DNA of 64,000 nucleotides. It comes from DASQPA01 sp963757335. GTDB lineage: Bacteria > Acidobacteriota > Thermoanaerobaculia > Multivoradales > UBA5704. The stretch spans positions 186,001 through 250,000 of the forward strand of contig CAVWRJ010000011.1 of the NCBI GenBank assembly GCA_963757335.1, in the 5' to 3' direction. Below the pieces are notes generated by a model, which was not told where the DNA came from, did no database searches, and saw only the letters and a list, made by a program, of their open reading frames with translations. Positions within the stretch are counted from its first letter, which is position 1. Every line of letters begins with the position of its first letter. A program made the position numbers and the translations under genes. Below are positions 40,467-47,411 of this stretch, piece after piece.

Positions 40467-41795
40467 CTAGCCCGCCACGGCGGCCGGCTGGGGCTCTCGC
40501 GCTTCCACTCCAACCGGTCCAACCGCTCCAACCGCTGGCCGGCCGGTCCCCGGGAGGTATCCGGGCAGCTCCCGGCCGTAGAGGACAGAGAGCGCCTGCT
40601 CCGCCACCGCCCGGGCGGTCGTGAGCTTCACTCCGGCGATGCTGACGAGCCCCCGCGGTCCGCCGTGGGCGCCATGGTCGAGGACCACCGGGCGGTCGGC
40701 GGGCTCCGCCGCTCCCGGCCGCTCGGCCGGCAGAATCCCCCAGAGCACCTCTAGCACCTCCCGGCGGGAGACGGCGAGAGCGGGGAGGGCGGCATTCAAG
40801 TCGGCGAGGAAGGCCTCGATCTGCGCCTCGCTCGGCCCCTCGGGAGCGGGACCGGGGCAGTGGCAGGTCCCGGCCATCACCCGCCCGTTCGAGGCGACGA
40901 GGAAGTGAGTGCGGGCACCGCGCCGCCTTGAGGCCACCGCCAGCGCCCCGGCGGCGGGCGGCTCGCGATCGAGGAGGAGGTTGAAGGCGAGCGCCGGAGA
41001 GAACAGCTCGGGAAGGTCGCGGTCGAGAGCGCCCGCCACCTCGCGCACCCAGGGGCCGGCGCAGTTGGCGACCCGGCGCGCCCGGAAGGTCAGGCTCTCG
41101 CCGGTGAGCCCGTCCCGGGCCCTCACTCCAGTCACCCCGCTACCTTCCGCGGTAAGGAGACCTTCGACCGCCACATGGTGGAGCGCCTGGGTGCCCGCCG
41201 AGACGGCCCAGCGGAGCATCTCGCGGAACAGGCGCGCGGAGTCCGGCATCGTGGCGTCGTACCAGAGAGCGCCGCCGGCGAGACCGTCGCGGTCGATCGC
41301 CGGGGCGAGCTCCGTCGTCTCCCGGGAGCTCAAGATCCGGCCGCCGGGGAGCGCCCGGTCGCCGCGGAGCCCCTCGTTTCTGCCCCGCCCGAGGAGGTCG
41401 TTGGCGGCGAGCGCCAGGCGGAGAGCCGAGGCCCGCCGCAGGTGGCCGCCGCGCGGCGGGGAGTAGAGCGGCATCAGGCAGGGCAGGGGCTCGACGAGAT
41501 CCGGAAAGGAGAGGAGGAACCAGCGCCGCTCGGCGATCGAGACCCGAAAGCGGGGGAGGTCGAAGCTCTGCAGGTAGCGCAGGCCGCCGTGGACGATCCG
41601 CAGGCTGTTGGCGCTGGTGGCAGAAGCGAAATCGCCGCGCTCCAGGAGCAGAGCGGAGATCCCGCGCCGCGCCGCTTCGAGGGCCAGGGCGATGCCCTGG
41701 ACACCGCCGCCGACGATCAGCAGGTCGAGCTCGGCCGCCGCGGCGCGCCGGACGTCGGCTTCGCGGGGGAGCGGCGGGAGCGGGCCGTCCTTCAC
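40467..41795 (-). CDS. GlpD-like FAD-dependent glycerol-3-phosphate dehydrogenase
   Basis: 442 residues from a GTG at 41795 that overlaps the previous stop (GTGA). The FAD-binding start is DLLIVGGGVQGIALALEAAR. The GlpD signature HGGLRYLQSFDLPRF follows, then CLMPLYSPPRGG and VRARDGLTGESLTFRARRV, and ANCAGPWVREV. It resembles glycerol-3-phosphate oxidases but lacks the long C-terminal domain of E. coli GlpD. It would pass electrons to the quinone pool. The C-terminal 25 residues are Val/Gly/Pro-rich with short repeats. It is coupled to the metal-hydrolase-like gene at 41792-42715. Confidence 0.8.
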   Translation of the reverse strand: MKDGPLPPLPREADVRRAAAAELDLLIVGGGVQGIALALEAARRGISALLLERGDFASATSANSLRIVHGGLRYLQSFDLPRFRVSIAERRWFLLSFPDLVEPLPCLMPLYSPPRGGHLRRASALRLALAANDLLGRGRNEGLRGDRALPGGRILSSRETTELAPAIDRDGLAGGALWYDATMPDSARLFREMLRWAVSAGTQALHHVAVEGLLTAEGSGVTGVRARDGLTGESLTFRARRVANCAGPWVREVAGALDRDLPELFSPALAFNLLLDREPPAAGALAVASRRRGARTHFLVASNGRVMAGTCHCPGPAPEGPSEAQIEAFLADLNAALPALAVSRREVLEVLWGILPAERPGAAEPADRPVVLDHGAHGGPRGLVSIAGVKLTTARAVAEQALSVLYGRELPGYLPGTGRPAVGAVGPVGVEAREPQPAAVAG

Positions 41796-42715
41796 CGGAA
41801 CCTCCCGGCTTCGCCCTTCCTGGCCTGCATCCGGGCCTGATCGAAGAGAAAGCCGAGGAGCCCCTCCCGGCGGCCGTAGAACCGCGGCTGCCGGATCTGT
41901 TCGGCGACCCGGCGCCGCAGGCTGTCCCCTGGCGCCCCTTCGTCCAGAGGGCCGGCGAGCACGAAACCGTAGGAGCCGGCCCGGGTGGCGTGCCCCGGGA
42001 AGGGCAGAGGGTCGGTCCCGGGCAGGATGTGAATCCGCTTCTCCTCCGCCTCGCCGAACAGCCGCGGCCGTGGCGCGAGCTGTGGGCGGGCGGCGCTGTC
42101 GCCCAGGAAGAGCCGGTCCCCGGCGAGCCGGGAGAGCGCCTGCCGGACCAGCTCGCCCCGGCGGAGCGACCACTTGCCGAAGCCCCAGGGGAGGACGGGG
42201 AGGGCACCGCGCTCGTGCGCCCAGCCGAGGGTGTCGAAGAGGGGCAGGCCGTCCCCCAGGCGCTCGTCGGTGGCGAGCGCCAGCACCTCGATCCCCTCGC
42301 GGGCGACGATCTGCCGGCCGGCGAAGAGAAAGAGCCGGTCCCGCGGCTCGGCCCGGCGGCGGGCGACGAGCACCTCGGGCTCACGGCCGGCGGTGAACGA
42401 CCAGCCTCCCCGGGGGACCCCCTCCGCCTCGTCGACGAGCCGCTCGAACCAGCGCTCCCCGCGCCCCTCGGAGAGCAGCAGGCAGCCGGGGGTCGAATCG
42501 GGGAGACCCAGCTCGCGCGCCCCGCGCCGAAAGTTCTGGAGCGCCGAGTCGAGGAAGCGGTCGCGGTCGTAGCAGGGATAGAAGTGGACGTGGGCGTCGA
42601 CCAGCACGGAGGAGGGGACGGACAGCGGGGTGGCCGGCTTCGGGCCCCGCCCGTGAGCGGTGCCCAGGTCGACCGCAGCGGCGGTTCGGTAGCCGGATCG
42701 AGGTTGAGTCTGCAT
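41792..42715 (-). CDS. Putative amidohydrolase-like protein
   Basis: 307 residues from the ATG at 42715; a TTG at 42751 would add 12. Near residue 40 the sequence VLVDAHVHFYPCYDRDRFLD contains the HxH metal motif seen at the start of TIM-barrel amidohydrolases. Later motifs of that fold (LPWGFGKWSLRRGELV, HILPGTDPLPFPGHA) are partly conserved. The exact reaction is unknown. It overlaps the GlpD-like gene by 4 bases, so the two are translationally coupled and probably work together. Confidence 0.65.
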   Translation of the reverse strand: MQTQPRSGYRTAAAVDLGTAHGRGPKPATPLSVPSSVLVDAHVHFYPCYDRDRFLDSALQNFRRGARELGLPDSTPGCLLLSEGRGERWFERLVDEAEGVPRGGWSFTAGREPEVLVARRRAEPRDRLFLFAGRQIVAREGIEVLALATDERLGDGLPLFDTLGWAHERGALPVLPWGFGKWSLRRGELVRQALSRLAGDRLFLGDSAARPQLAPRPRLFGEAEEKRIHILPGTDPLPFPGHATRAGSYGFVLAGPLDEGAPGDSLRRRVAEQIRQPRFYGRREGLLGFLFDQARMQARKGEAGRFR

Positions 42716-42761
42716 ACCTCGCGGGCCAATTTGCAAGAAGCGAGCCCGCAACGCACGACAA

Positions 42762-42811
42762 TCCGGCAGGCGACTGGCTGCCGAAGCGCCGGAGCCCGCT
42801 CGGCAGTACCG
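42762..42811 (-). repeat. Degenerate fourth copy of the palindromic repeat
   Basis: On the minus strand this stretch has AGCGGGCTCC, GGCGCTTCGG and CAGCCAGTCGCC in the same order as the core of copies 1-3, but the outer arms are mostly lost. It lies just 3' of the metal-transporter gene, as the other copies lie 3' of their genes. Confidence 0.55.
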
Positions 42812-42838
42812 ACGACGTACGAAGGGAGAGCGGCTCGG

Positions 42839-43555
42839 TTACCAGCCGAGCAGGGTCACGACCAGCCCCACCGCCGCGATCGCTCCGCCCGCGGCGGCGT
42901 CGCCGTAGCGGTCGAGGAAGGGGAGGCGGAGCTTCTGGATTCCCGCCCGGGCGGGGAGAACGAGGACGACCATGGTGAGGAGGGTCGCCGCCTCATAGAG
43001 GAGGACGATGGCCGTCGTCCGCACCGCGCCCAAGGGGGCGGCGGCGAAGAGGATGGGCATGACCGCCACGCAGGGGTCGGCGGAAAAGAGGAGGAAGAGC
43101 GACCAGACCGTCTTCTTCTCGGGGGCGTGGACGTGGTCGTAGTGGTGGTGCACGTGACCGTGGAGGTGGGCGCCGGCGGTGCGGCGCAGCCCCCAGGCGG
43201 CATAGGCGAGGCCGAAGAAGATGAGGAGGATGCCCGCCCAGGCCTCCATCCGCCGGCCGACCGACTGAAAGACTTCCATGCCGAAGAAGAGCCCGAGGAG
43301 CCCGAGGAGCGCCGAGCCGGTGACATGGCCGAAGCCGCAGAGGAGGGTCACCCGCGCCGTCCGCCCCGCCGACCAGCCGCGCGCCCGCGCCACGGCGGCA
43401 AAGGGTGCCCAGTGGTCGGGAGCCAGCGAGTGGAGAGCCGCGACCGAGACGGCGGCCGTGGCGAGCGCGGTGAAGACTCCGCCGCCGCTCACCGGCGCTC
43501 CGCCGGGCACCGGATCTCGGCGCCCTGAGGCTCGCGGGGAGATTGGGCCATGCAC
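42839..43555 (-). CDS. NiCoT/RcnA-like nickel or cobalt transporter
   Basis: 238 residues with about six hydrophobic helices. The first helix carries LHSLAPDHWAPFAAV, matching the HxxxxDH signature of nickel/cobalt transporters. A cytoplasmic or periplasmic loop is rich in histidine (HLHGHVHHHYDHVH). Direction of transport cannot be told from the sequence. A nickel route would fit the [NiFe] hydrogenase 15 kb downstream, but no link is visible in the DNA itself. Confidence 0.7.
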   Translation of the reverse strand: MHGPISPRASGRRDPVPGGAPVSGGGVFTALATAAVSVAALHSLAPDHWAPFAAVARARGWSAGRTARVTLLCGFGHVTGSALLGLLGLFFGMEVFQSVGRRMEAWAGILLIFFGLAYAAWGLRRTAGAHLHGHVHHHYDHVHAPEKKTVWSLFLLFSADPCVAVMPILFAAAPLGAVRTTAIVLLYEAATLLTMVVLVLPARAGIQKLRLPFLDRYGDAAAGGAIAAVGLVVTLLGW

Positions 43556-43611
43556 CGCATCCCGGCTACTGTAACGGCTCGCCCTGGCCTCCGCAACCGG
43601 TCCAGAGGTCC

Positions 43612-43850
43612 GGCGAGGCTATCCAGGGCGTCGGCAAGCTTTCCAGGTGCCTGGCGAAGCTATCCAGGGCCTCGGCAAGCTTCCCGAGGGCCTGGCGAAG
43701 CTATCCGGGGCCTCGGCAAGCTTTCCGAGGGCTCGGCGAAGCTATCCGGGGCCTCGGCAAGCTATCCGAGAGCCCGGCGAAGCTATCCGGGGCCTCGGCA
43801 AGCTATCCGAGGGCCCGGCGAAGCTATCCGGGGCCTCGGCAAGCTTCCCG
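43612..43850. repeat. 41-bp tandem repeat array
   Basis: GAAGCTATCC recurs at 43656, 43697, 43738, 43779 and 43820, exactly 41 bp apart. Each unit is made of a 20- and a 21-bp half (GGCAAGCTATCCGAGGGCCC and GGCGAAGCTATCCGGGGCCT). All three frames stay open because 41 is not a multiple of three, so the open frames over it are not evidence for a protein. It fills the divergent gap before the first cyclase gene. Confidence 0.92.
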
Positions 43851-43932
43851 ACTTGAGACGCAGCCGCGCTGCGGGTTTGCGCTAAGCTCTCCGTACCCGA
43901 CATTACCTTGAAAACCTTGAAGGAGGTGACCC

Positions 43933-45285
43933 TTGCGGGGGACAGCAACCTGGCGGCCGTTGCTCGAAGGCGAGACCGCGGAGGCGGCGTGGGAGGCGAT
44001 CGACGACGTGGCCGCGGCTCTCCGCCCGCCGCCGGCCGAGGAAGAGGACGTCAACCCGTCCTGGGGGGTCAGCCTTTCCAACGGAGTGGCTGGGCTGGCG
44101 CTCTTCTACTCCTATCTGGCCGAGGCCCGGCACGACGAGAGCGCTGCCGACACCGCCATGGACTACCTCGGCCAATCGCTCGACGCCCTGGCGAGCCTAG
44201 GCATGTTACCCGGTCTCTACAGCGGCTTTTCGGGGATGGCGTGGACCGTCGAGCATCTCCGGGGCTGGCTCTTCGAATCGGAGGAGGAGGAGGGCGACAG
44301 CCCCGTGCTCGACGCCCTCCTCACCCTGCTCGACCGGGAGGACTGGCCGGGGGAGTACGACCTGATCGGCGGCCTCGTCGGCTTCGGCGTCTATGCCCTG
44401 GAGGCCCTCCCCTCGGAAGCGGCCCGGCAGTGTCTCCTCCGGATCGTCGGGCACCTCGAGCGCCTGGCCGAGGAGCGTCCGGAGGGTGTCGCCTGGTTCA
44501 CCCGGCCGGAGTGGCTGCCCCCGCACCACCAGGTGATGGCGCCCGCCGGCTACTACAACATGGGGGTGGCGCACGGCATCCCGGGAGTGATCGGTCTCCT
44601 CGCCGGGATCGACGCCGCCAACACCTCCGGCCTCGCCAATGCCGCCCATGCCGCCCATGTCGCCGGTGCCGCCCATGCCGCTAATGCCGCCGGTCCTGCC
44701 GGGATCGCCCCGGAGCGCACCCGCACCCTGCTCGACCGGGCGGTGGGGTGGGTCCTGGCCCAGCCCTGGGAAACCGGGCTCGGGCGCTGCTACCCGCAAT
44801 TTCTTTTCGCCGGCGTCGAGCCGCACCCCTCGCGGGTGGCCTGGTGTTACGGCGACCCCGGGATCGCCGCCATCCTGCTCCTCGCCGCGCGCCAGCGCGG
44901 CCGGGAGGACTGGGCGCGGGAGGCCGTGGAGACCGCCCTCCGCACCTCCCGGCGACCGATCGAGACCGCGGGCGTCCGGGATGTCGGCCTCTGCCATGGG
45001 TCGGCCGGCCTCGCCCACCTCTTCAACCGGCTCTACCAGGCGACCGGGGAGGAGGATCTGGCGGCGACGGCGCGCTTCTGGTTCCGCCGCACCCTCGACA
45101 TGCGAATTCCCGGCGAGGGGATCGCGGGCTTCACCGCCATGGAACCGGAGAGGAGAGGCCGGGTGGCGCGCCGTGGCTTCCTCACCGGCGCGGCGGGTAC
45201 CGCCCTGGCGCTCCTCGGTGCCGTGTCGGCCGTCGAGCCCGCCTGGGACCGGCTGCTCCTCGCCGCGGTTCCGCCGCGGACTTAA
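43933..45285 (+). CDS. LanC-type lanthionine cyclase (CHG zinc site)
   Basis: 450 residues. A TTG start is used because AAGGAGGTGA is placed 5-6 bases upstream. All LanC catalytic positions are visible: Asp in YDLIGGLVG (D143), His in VAHGIPG (H214), and the zinc ligands Cys in WCYG (C305) and Cys-His in LCHGSAG (C354, H355). It would close thioether rings in the two precursors downstream. Residues 230-257 are an Ala/Asn/His-rich insertion made from a 9-bp repeat. A hydrophobic C-terminal segment (GFLTGAAGTALALLGAVSA) may anchor it to the membrane. Confidence 0.92.
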   Translation: MRGTATWRPLLEGETAEAAWEAIDDVAAALRPPPAEEEDVNPSWGVSLSNGVAGLALFYSYLAEARHDESAADTAMDYLGQSLDALASLGMLPGLYSGFSGMAWTVEHLRGWLFESEEEEGDSPVLDALLTLLDREDWPGEYDLIGGLVGFGVYALEALPSEAARQCLLRIVGHLERLAEERPEGVAWFTRPEWLPPHHQVMAPAGYYNMGVAHGIPGVIGLLAGIDAANTSGLANAAHAAHVAGAAHAANAAGPAGIAPERTRTLLDRAVGWVLAQPWETGLGRCYPQFLFAGVEPHPSRVAWCYGDPGIAAILLLAARQRGREDWAREAVETALRTSRRPIETAGVRDVGLCHGSAGLAHLFNRLYQATGEEDLAATARFWFRRTLDMRIPGEGIAGFTAMEPERRGRVARRGFLTGAAGTALALLGAVSAVEPAWDRLLLAAVPPRT

Positions 45286-45540
45286 AAGCCGAGTTGATCG
45301 AAACTTTTTCTCCCCGCCTCCGTAGTTTTCTGTAGACCGCCACCGGAAGGACCGGGCAGTTCCACGGTTCCAAGATTGCCTTTCTTAAAATAGGCTGTCG
45401 TGAATAAACTTATACTCGGCGCTGCGGACAGCCACGAAAAAATTTTCTCTCAAAATAGCCTAGACGCTCCTACAACTTGATCCGTACAACCCTCAAAGGT
45501 CATGAACAGCAGAGCAGCCAGGTTATGAACCGAGCAGCAC

Positions 45541-45573
45541 GGCAGTCCAACAACTTTGTTGACTGCCTTTTTT
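45541..45573 (+). promoter_or_regulatory. Hairpin with T6 tract before precursor 1 (candidate attenuator)
   Basis: GGCAGTC (45541-45547) pairs with GACTGCC (45561-45567) and the stem can extend inward through CAAC/GTTG. Six T residues follow at once. This rho-independent-terminator-like structure ends only 13 bp before the precursor ATG. A related hairpin stands before precursor 2. TATACT at 45411-45416 is a possible -10 element further upstream. Confidence 0.6.
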
Positions 45574-45586
45574 CTAGGGGGCCGCG

Positions 45587-45784
45587 ATGAAAAAGCGTTC
45601 CGTTGACAAGAAACTGCTGTTGTCGAGAGAGACCGTCCGTAACCTGATCACGACCGACCTGAACTTCGTCGCCGGTGGCCTCTGCACTCAGAGATATTCG
45701 CGGGGTGTCGATACCGCCTGCGACTGCTCCGGCAGCGCCACCGCCAGCGGTACCTGCACCGCCTGCTCGACCATTCAGTACTAG
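45587..45784 (+). CDS. Lanthipeptide precursor 1
   Basis: 65 residues. The leader MKKRSVDKKLLLSRETVRNL has the KKLxLxxETxxxL motif of class I lanthipeptide leaders common in Bacteroidota and Acidobacteriota. It ends in AGG, a likely double-glycine cleavage site. The core begins LCTQRYSRGVDTACDCSGSA and holds five cysteines among eleven serine/threonine residues, suited to thioether rings. It differs from precursor 2 mainly at RYSRGVD versus GPSRGIE in the core. Ring number and antibiotic activity are unknown. Confidence 0.92.
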   Translation: MKKRSVDKKLLLSRETVRNLITTDLNFVAGGLCTQRYSRGVDTACDCSGSATASGTCTACSTIQY

Positions 45785-45827
45785 ACCCACGGCGTCGGCT
45801 TTATTTGACCGGTAACCAAAGCAGTCC

Positions 45828-45854
45828 GGCAGTCCAACAAATTCATGGACTGCC
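45828..45854 (+). promoter_or_regulatory. Hairpin before precursor 2
   Basis: An 8-bp stem GGCAGTCC/GGACTGCC with an 11-nt loop shares its arms with the hairpin before precursor 1, though without a T tract. It ends 18 bp before the ATG. Confidence 0.55.
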
Positions 45855-45872
45855 TTCCTGAAAGGAACCTTC

Positions 45873-46070
45873 ATGAAAAAGCGTTCGATCGACAAGAAAC
45901 TGCAGATCTCCAGAGAGACCGTCCGTAACCTGATCACGTCCGATCTCAGCTTCGTGGCCGGCGGTCTCTGTACGCAGGGACCCTCCCGGGGTATCGAGAC
46001 CGCCTGCGACTGCTCCGGCAGCGCCACCGCCAGCGGTACCTGCGGCGCCTGCTCGACCATTCAGTACTAG
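45873..46070 (+). CDS. Lanthipeptide precursor 2
   Basis: 65 residues, a tandem duplicate of precursor 1. The leader MKKRSIDKKLQISRETVRNL and double-glycine site are conserved, and the core begins LCTQGPSRGIETACDCSGSA. Every cysteine is kept, and the second half of the core differs only by G for T before the last ACSTIQY. An AAAGGAA ribosome-binding site precedes it. The two copies suggest a two-peptide product or a gene-dosage effect. Confidence 0.92.
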   Translation: MKKRSIDKKLQISRETVRNLITSDLSFVAGGLCTQGPSRGIETACDCSGSATASGTCGACSTIQY

Positions 46071-46080
46071 GACGAGAGAA

Positions 46081-46116
46081 CAGGGCGTCGAGCTCGGTAA
46101 TCGGCTCGACGCCCTG
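46081..46116 (+). promoter_or_regulatory. Strong hairpin between precursor 2 and the second cyclase
   Basis: A perfect 13-bp stem (CAGGGCGTCGAGC with 46104-46116) with a 10-nt loop, no T tract, ends 13 bp before the cyclase ATG, which has no clear ribosome-binding site. Such hairpins often lower expression of the enzyme relative to the precursor or stabilise the precursor mRNA; that role here is inferred. Confidence 0.65.
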
Positions 46117-46129
46117 GTATCCTTCGGAC

Positions 46130-47287
46130 ATGGATGCCAAGGAGGTCCTGTTCGCGTACGTCGAAGACTACTTCGACGCGATGGCCGCTCTGTCCTATAG
46201 CGACCTCCAAAGCCGGCAGCATGGCTTTCATTCGAGCCTCGCCTTCGGCGCTGCGGGGATCGCCTACGCCTGCTGGTACGCGGGGTCGATGCTCGACGAC
46301 GGCGAGCTCCTGGACGAGGCGGAGCGCTGGGTAGCGATGACGGCGGGCCGCGAGCGCGACCGGCTGTCCTTCCTGGTGCCCCTGTCGGAGCTCCAGGAGA
46401 GACCTGCCAGCCATTATCTCTACGGCGAGGCGGGTCTCGTCTTCGTACGGGTGCTGGTCGCCCACGCCCGCCACGACGCGCCGGCTCGCGAGGCCGCTCT
46501 CACCCGATTCCTCGAGCTCGCCCGCCAGTCGAAGGACGAACCCCCGGAGCTCTACAACGGGACGACCGGTTGCCTCATCGCCACGGCCATCCTCTACCGG
46601 TACGCGGGCGATGCCCGGCTGCGGCAGCTGGGCGACGAGCTCACCTCCGACCTGCTCGGCCGGGCGGCTCCCGAAGCCGACGGGATGGTCCTCTGGCCCG
46701 AGCTCACCGGACTCGGCCTCTCGCACGGCAGCTCCGGCCCCTACCTGGCTCTCCTTCTCCACTCGATCGCCGCCGGCTCTCCCCTGCCGGCATGGTTCGC
46801 CCCCTCGCTCACGAACCTGCTCGACCTCGCCGTCCGCGATCCGTCGCGGCTCTGCCCGAGCGACCTCTACCACCCGATGCTCTGCAACGGCTTCACCGGC
46901 CTCGCCTTCCTGGGTGCCCGGGCGTACCAGACGCTCGGCGGCGAGGCGCTCCGTGAGGCCGCCCTGGGCGCCGGCCGCCTGGCGCTCGCGAGGACCCCCG
47001 AAGAGGCCGACCTCTGCTGCGGCCGAGCCGGGGCCGCCTTCACCGCTCTCGCCCTCGCGCGGACGGACCCCGAAGGACCCTGGAAGCGGATGGCCACCGA
47101 CCTCGCGCTCTCGACCCTCCTCCGCGAGCGCGAGGAGTGGCCGAACGCCGGCCTTTTCGGCGGCGAGGCCGCCCTCCCCTGCCTCGCCCTCAGCCTCACC
47201 GAGGGGCTCGCCGCCGGACCGCCGGGCCTGGACCTCGTCGACCTACCAGCGCCGGCCCTGCTGCGCCTCAAGCCGCAGTCCTCGTAA
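46130..47287 (+). CDS. LanC-like cyclase with CCG zinc site
   Basis: 385 residues. The LanC barrel pattern of repeated GxxG turns is present (GAAGIAYACWYAG, YNGTTGCLIA, SHGSSGPYLA, CNGFTGLAFL, CCGRAGAAFT). The zinc ligands are Cys252 (LCNG) and Cys296-Cys297 (CCG), so the usual Cys-His pair is Cys-Cys, as in the substrate-tolerant ProcM group of cyclases. His199 (SHG) is kept, while Glu140 takes the place of the catalytic Asp seen in the first cyclase. It follows the precursors in the same direction and is likely part of the same pathway. Confidence 0.85.
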   Translation: MDAKEVLFAYVEDYFDAMAALSYSDLQSRQHGFHSSLAFGAAGIAYACWYAGSMLDDGELLDEAERWVAMTAGRERDRLSFLVPLSELQERPASHYLYGEAGLVFVRVLVAHARHDAPAREAALTRFLELARQSKDEPPELYNGTTGCLIATAILYRYAGDARLRQLGDELTSDLLGRAAPEADGMVLWPELTGLGLSHGSSGPYLALLLHSIAAGSPLPAWFAPSLTNLLDLAVRDPSRLCPSDLYHPMLCNGFTGLAFLGARAYQTLGGEALREAALGAGRLALARTPEEADLCCGRAGAAFTALALARTDPEGPWKRMATDLALSTLLREREEWPNAGLFGGEAALPCLALSLTEGLAAGPPGLDLVDLPAPALLRLKPQSS

Positions 47288-47411
47288 TCAACACCAACGA
47301 CGGATGCCTCGCCTCCCGCCCACCGCGGCCCAGAAAAATCCTGTAAGTCCCGCTGAGGTCGACTCCTAGCAGGCGGCGGGACTCTACGCCGGCACCCTGC
47401 GTTCGGCTTCT

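Noticed and set aside
43543..43911. Short repetitive proteins encoded in all frames of the 41-bp array
   Set aside because: Frames stay open only because the repeat unit has no stops; no ribosome-binding site or conservation is visible.
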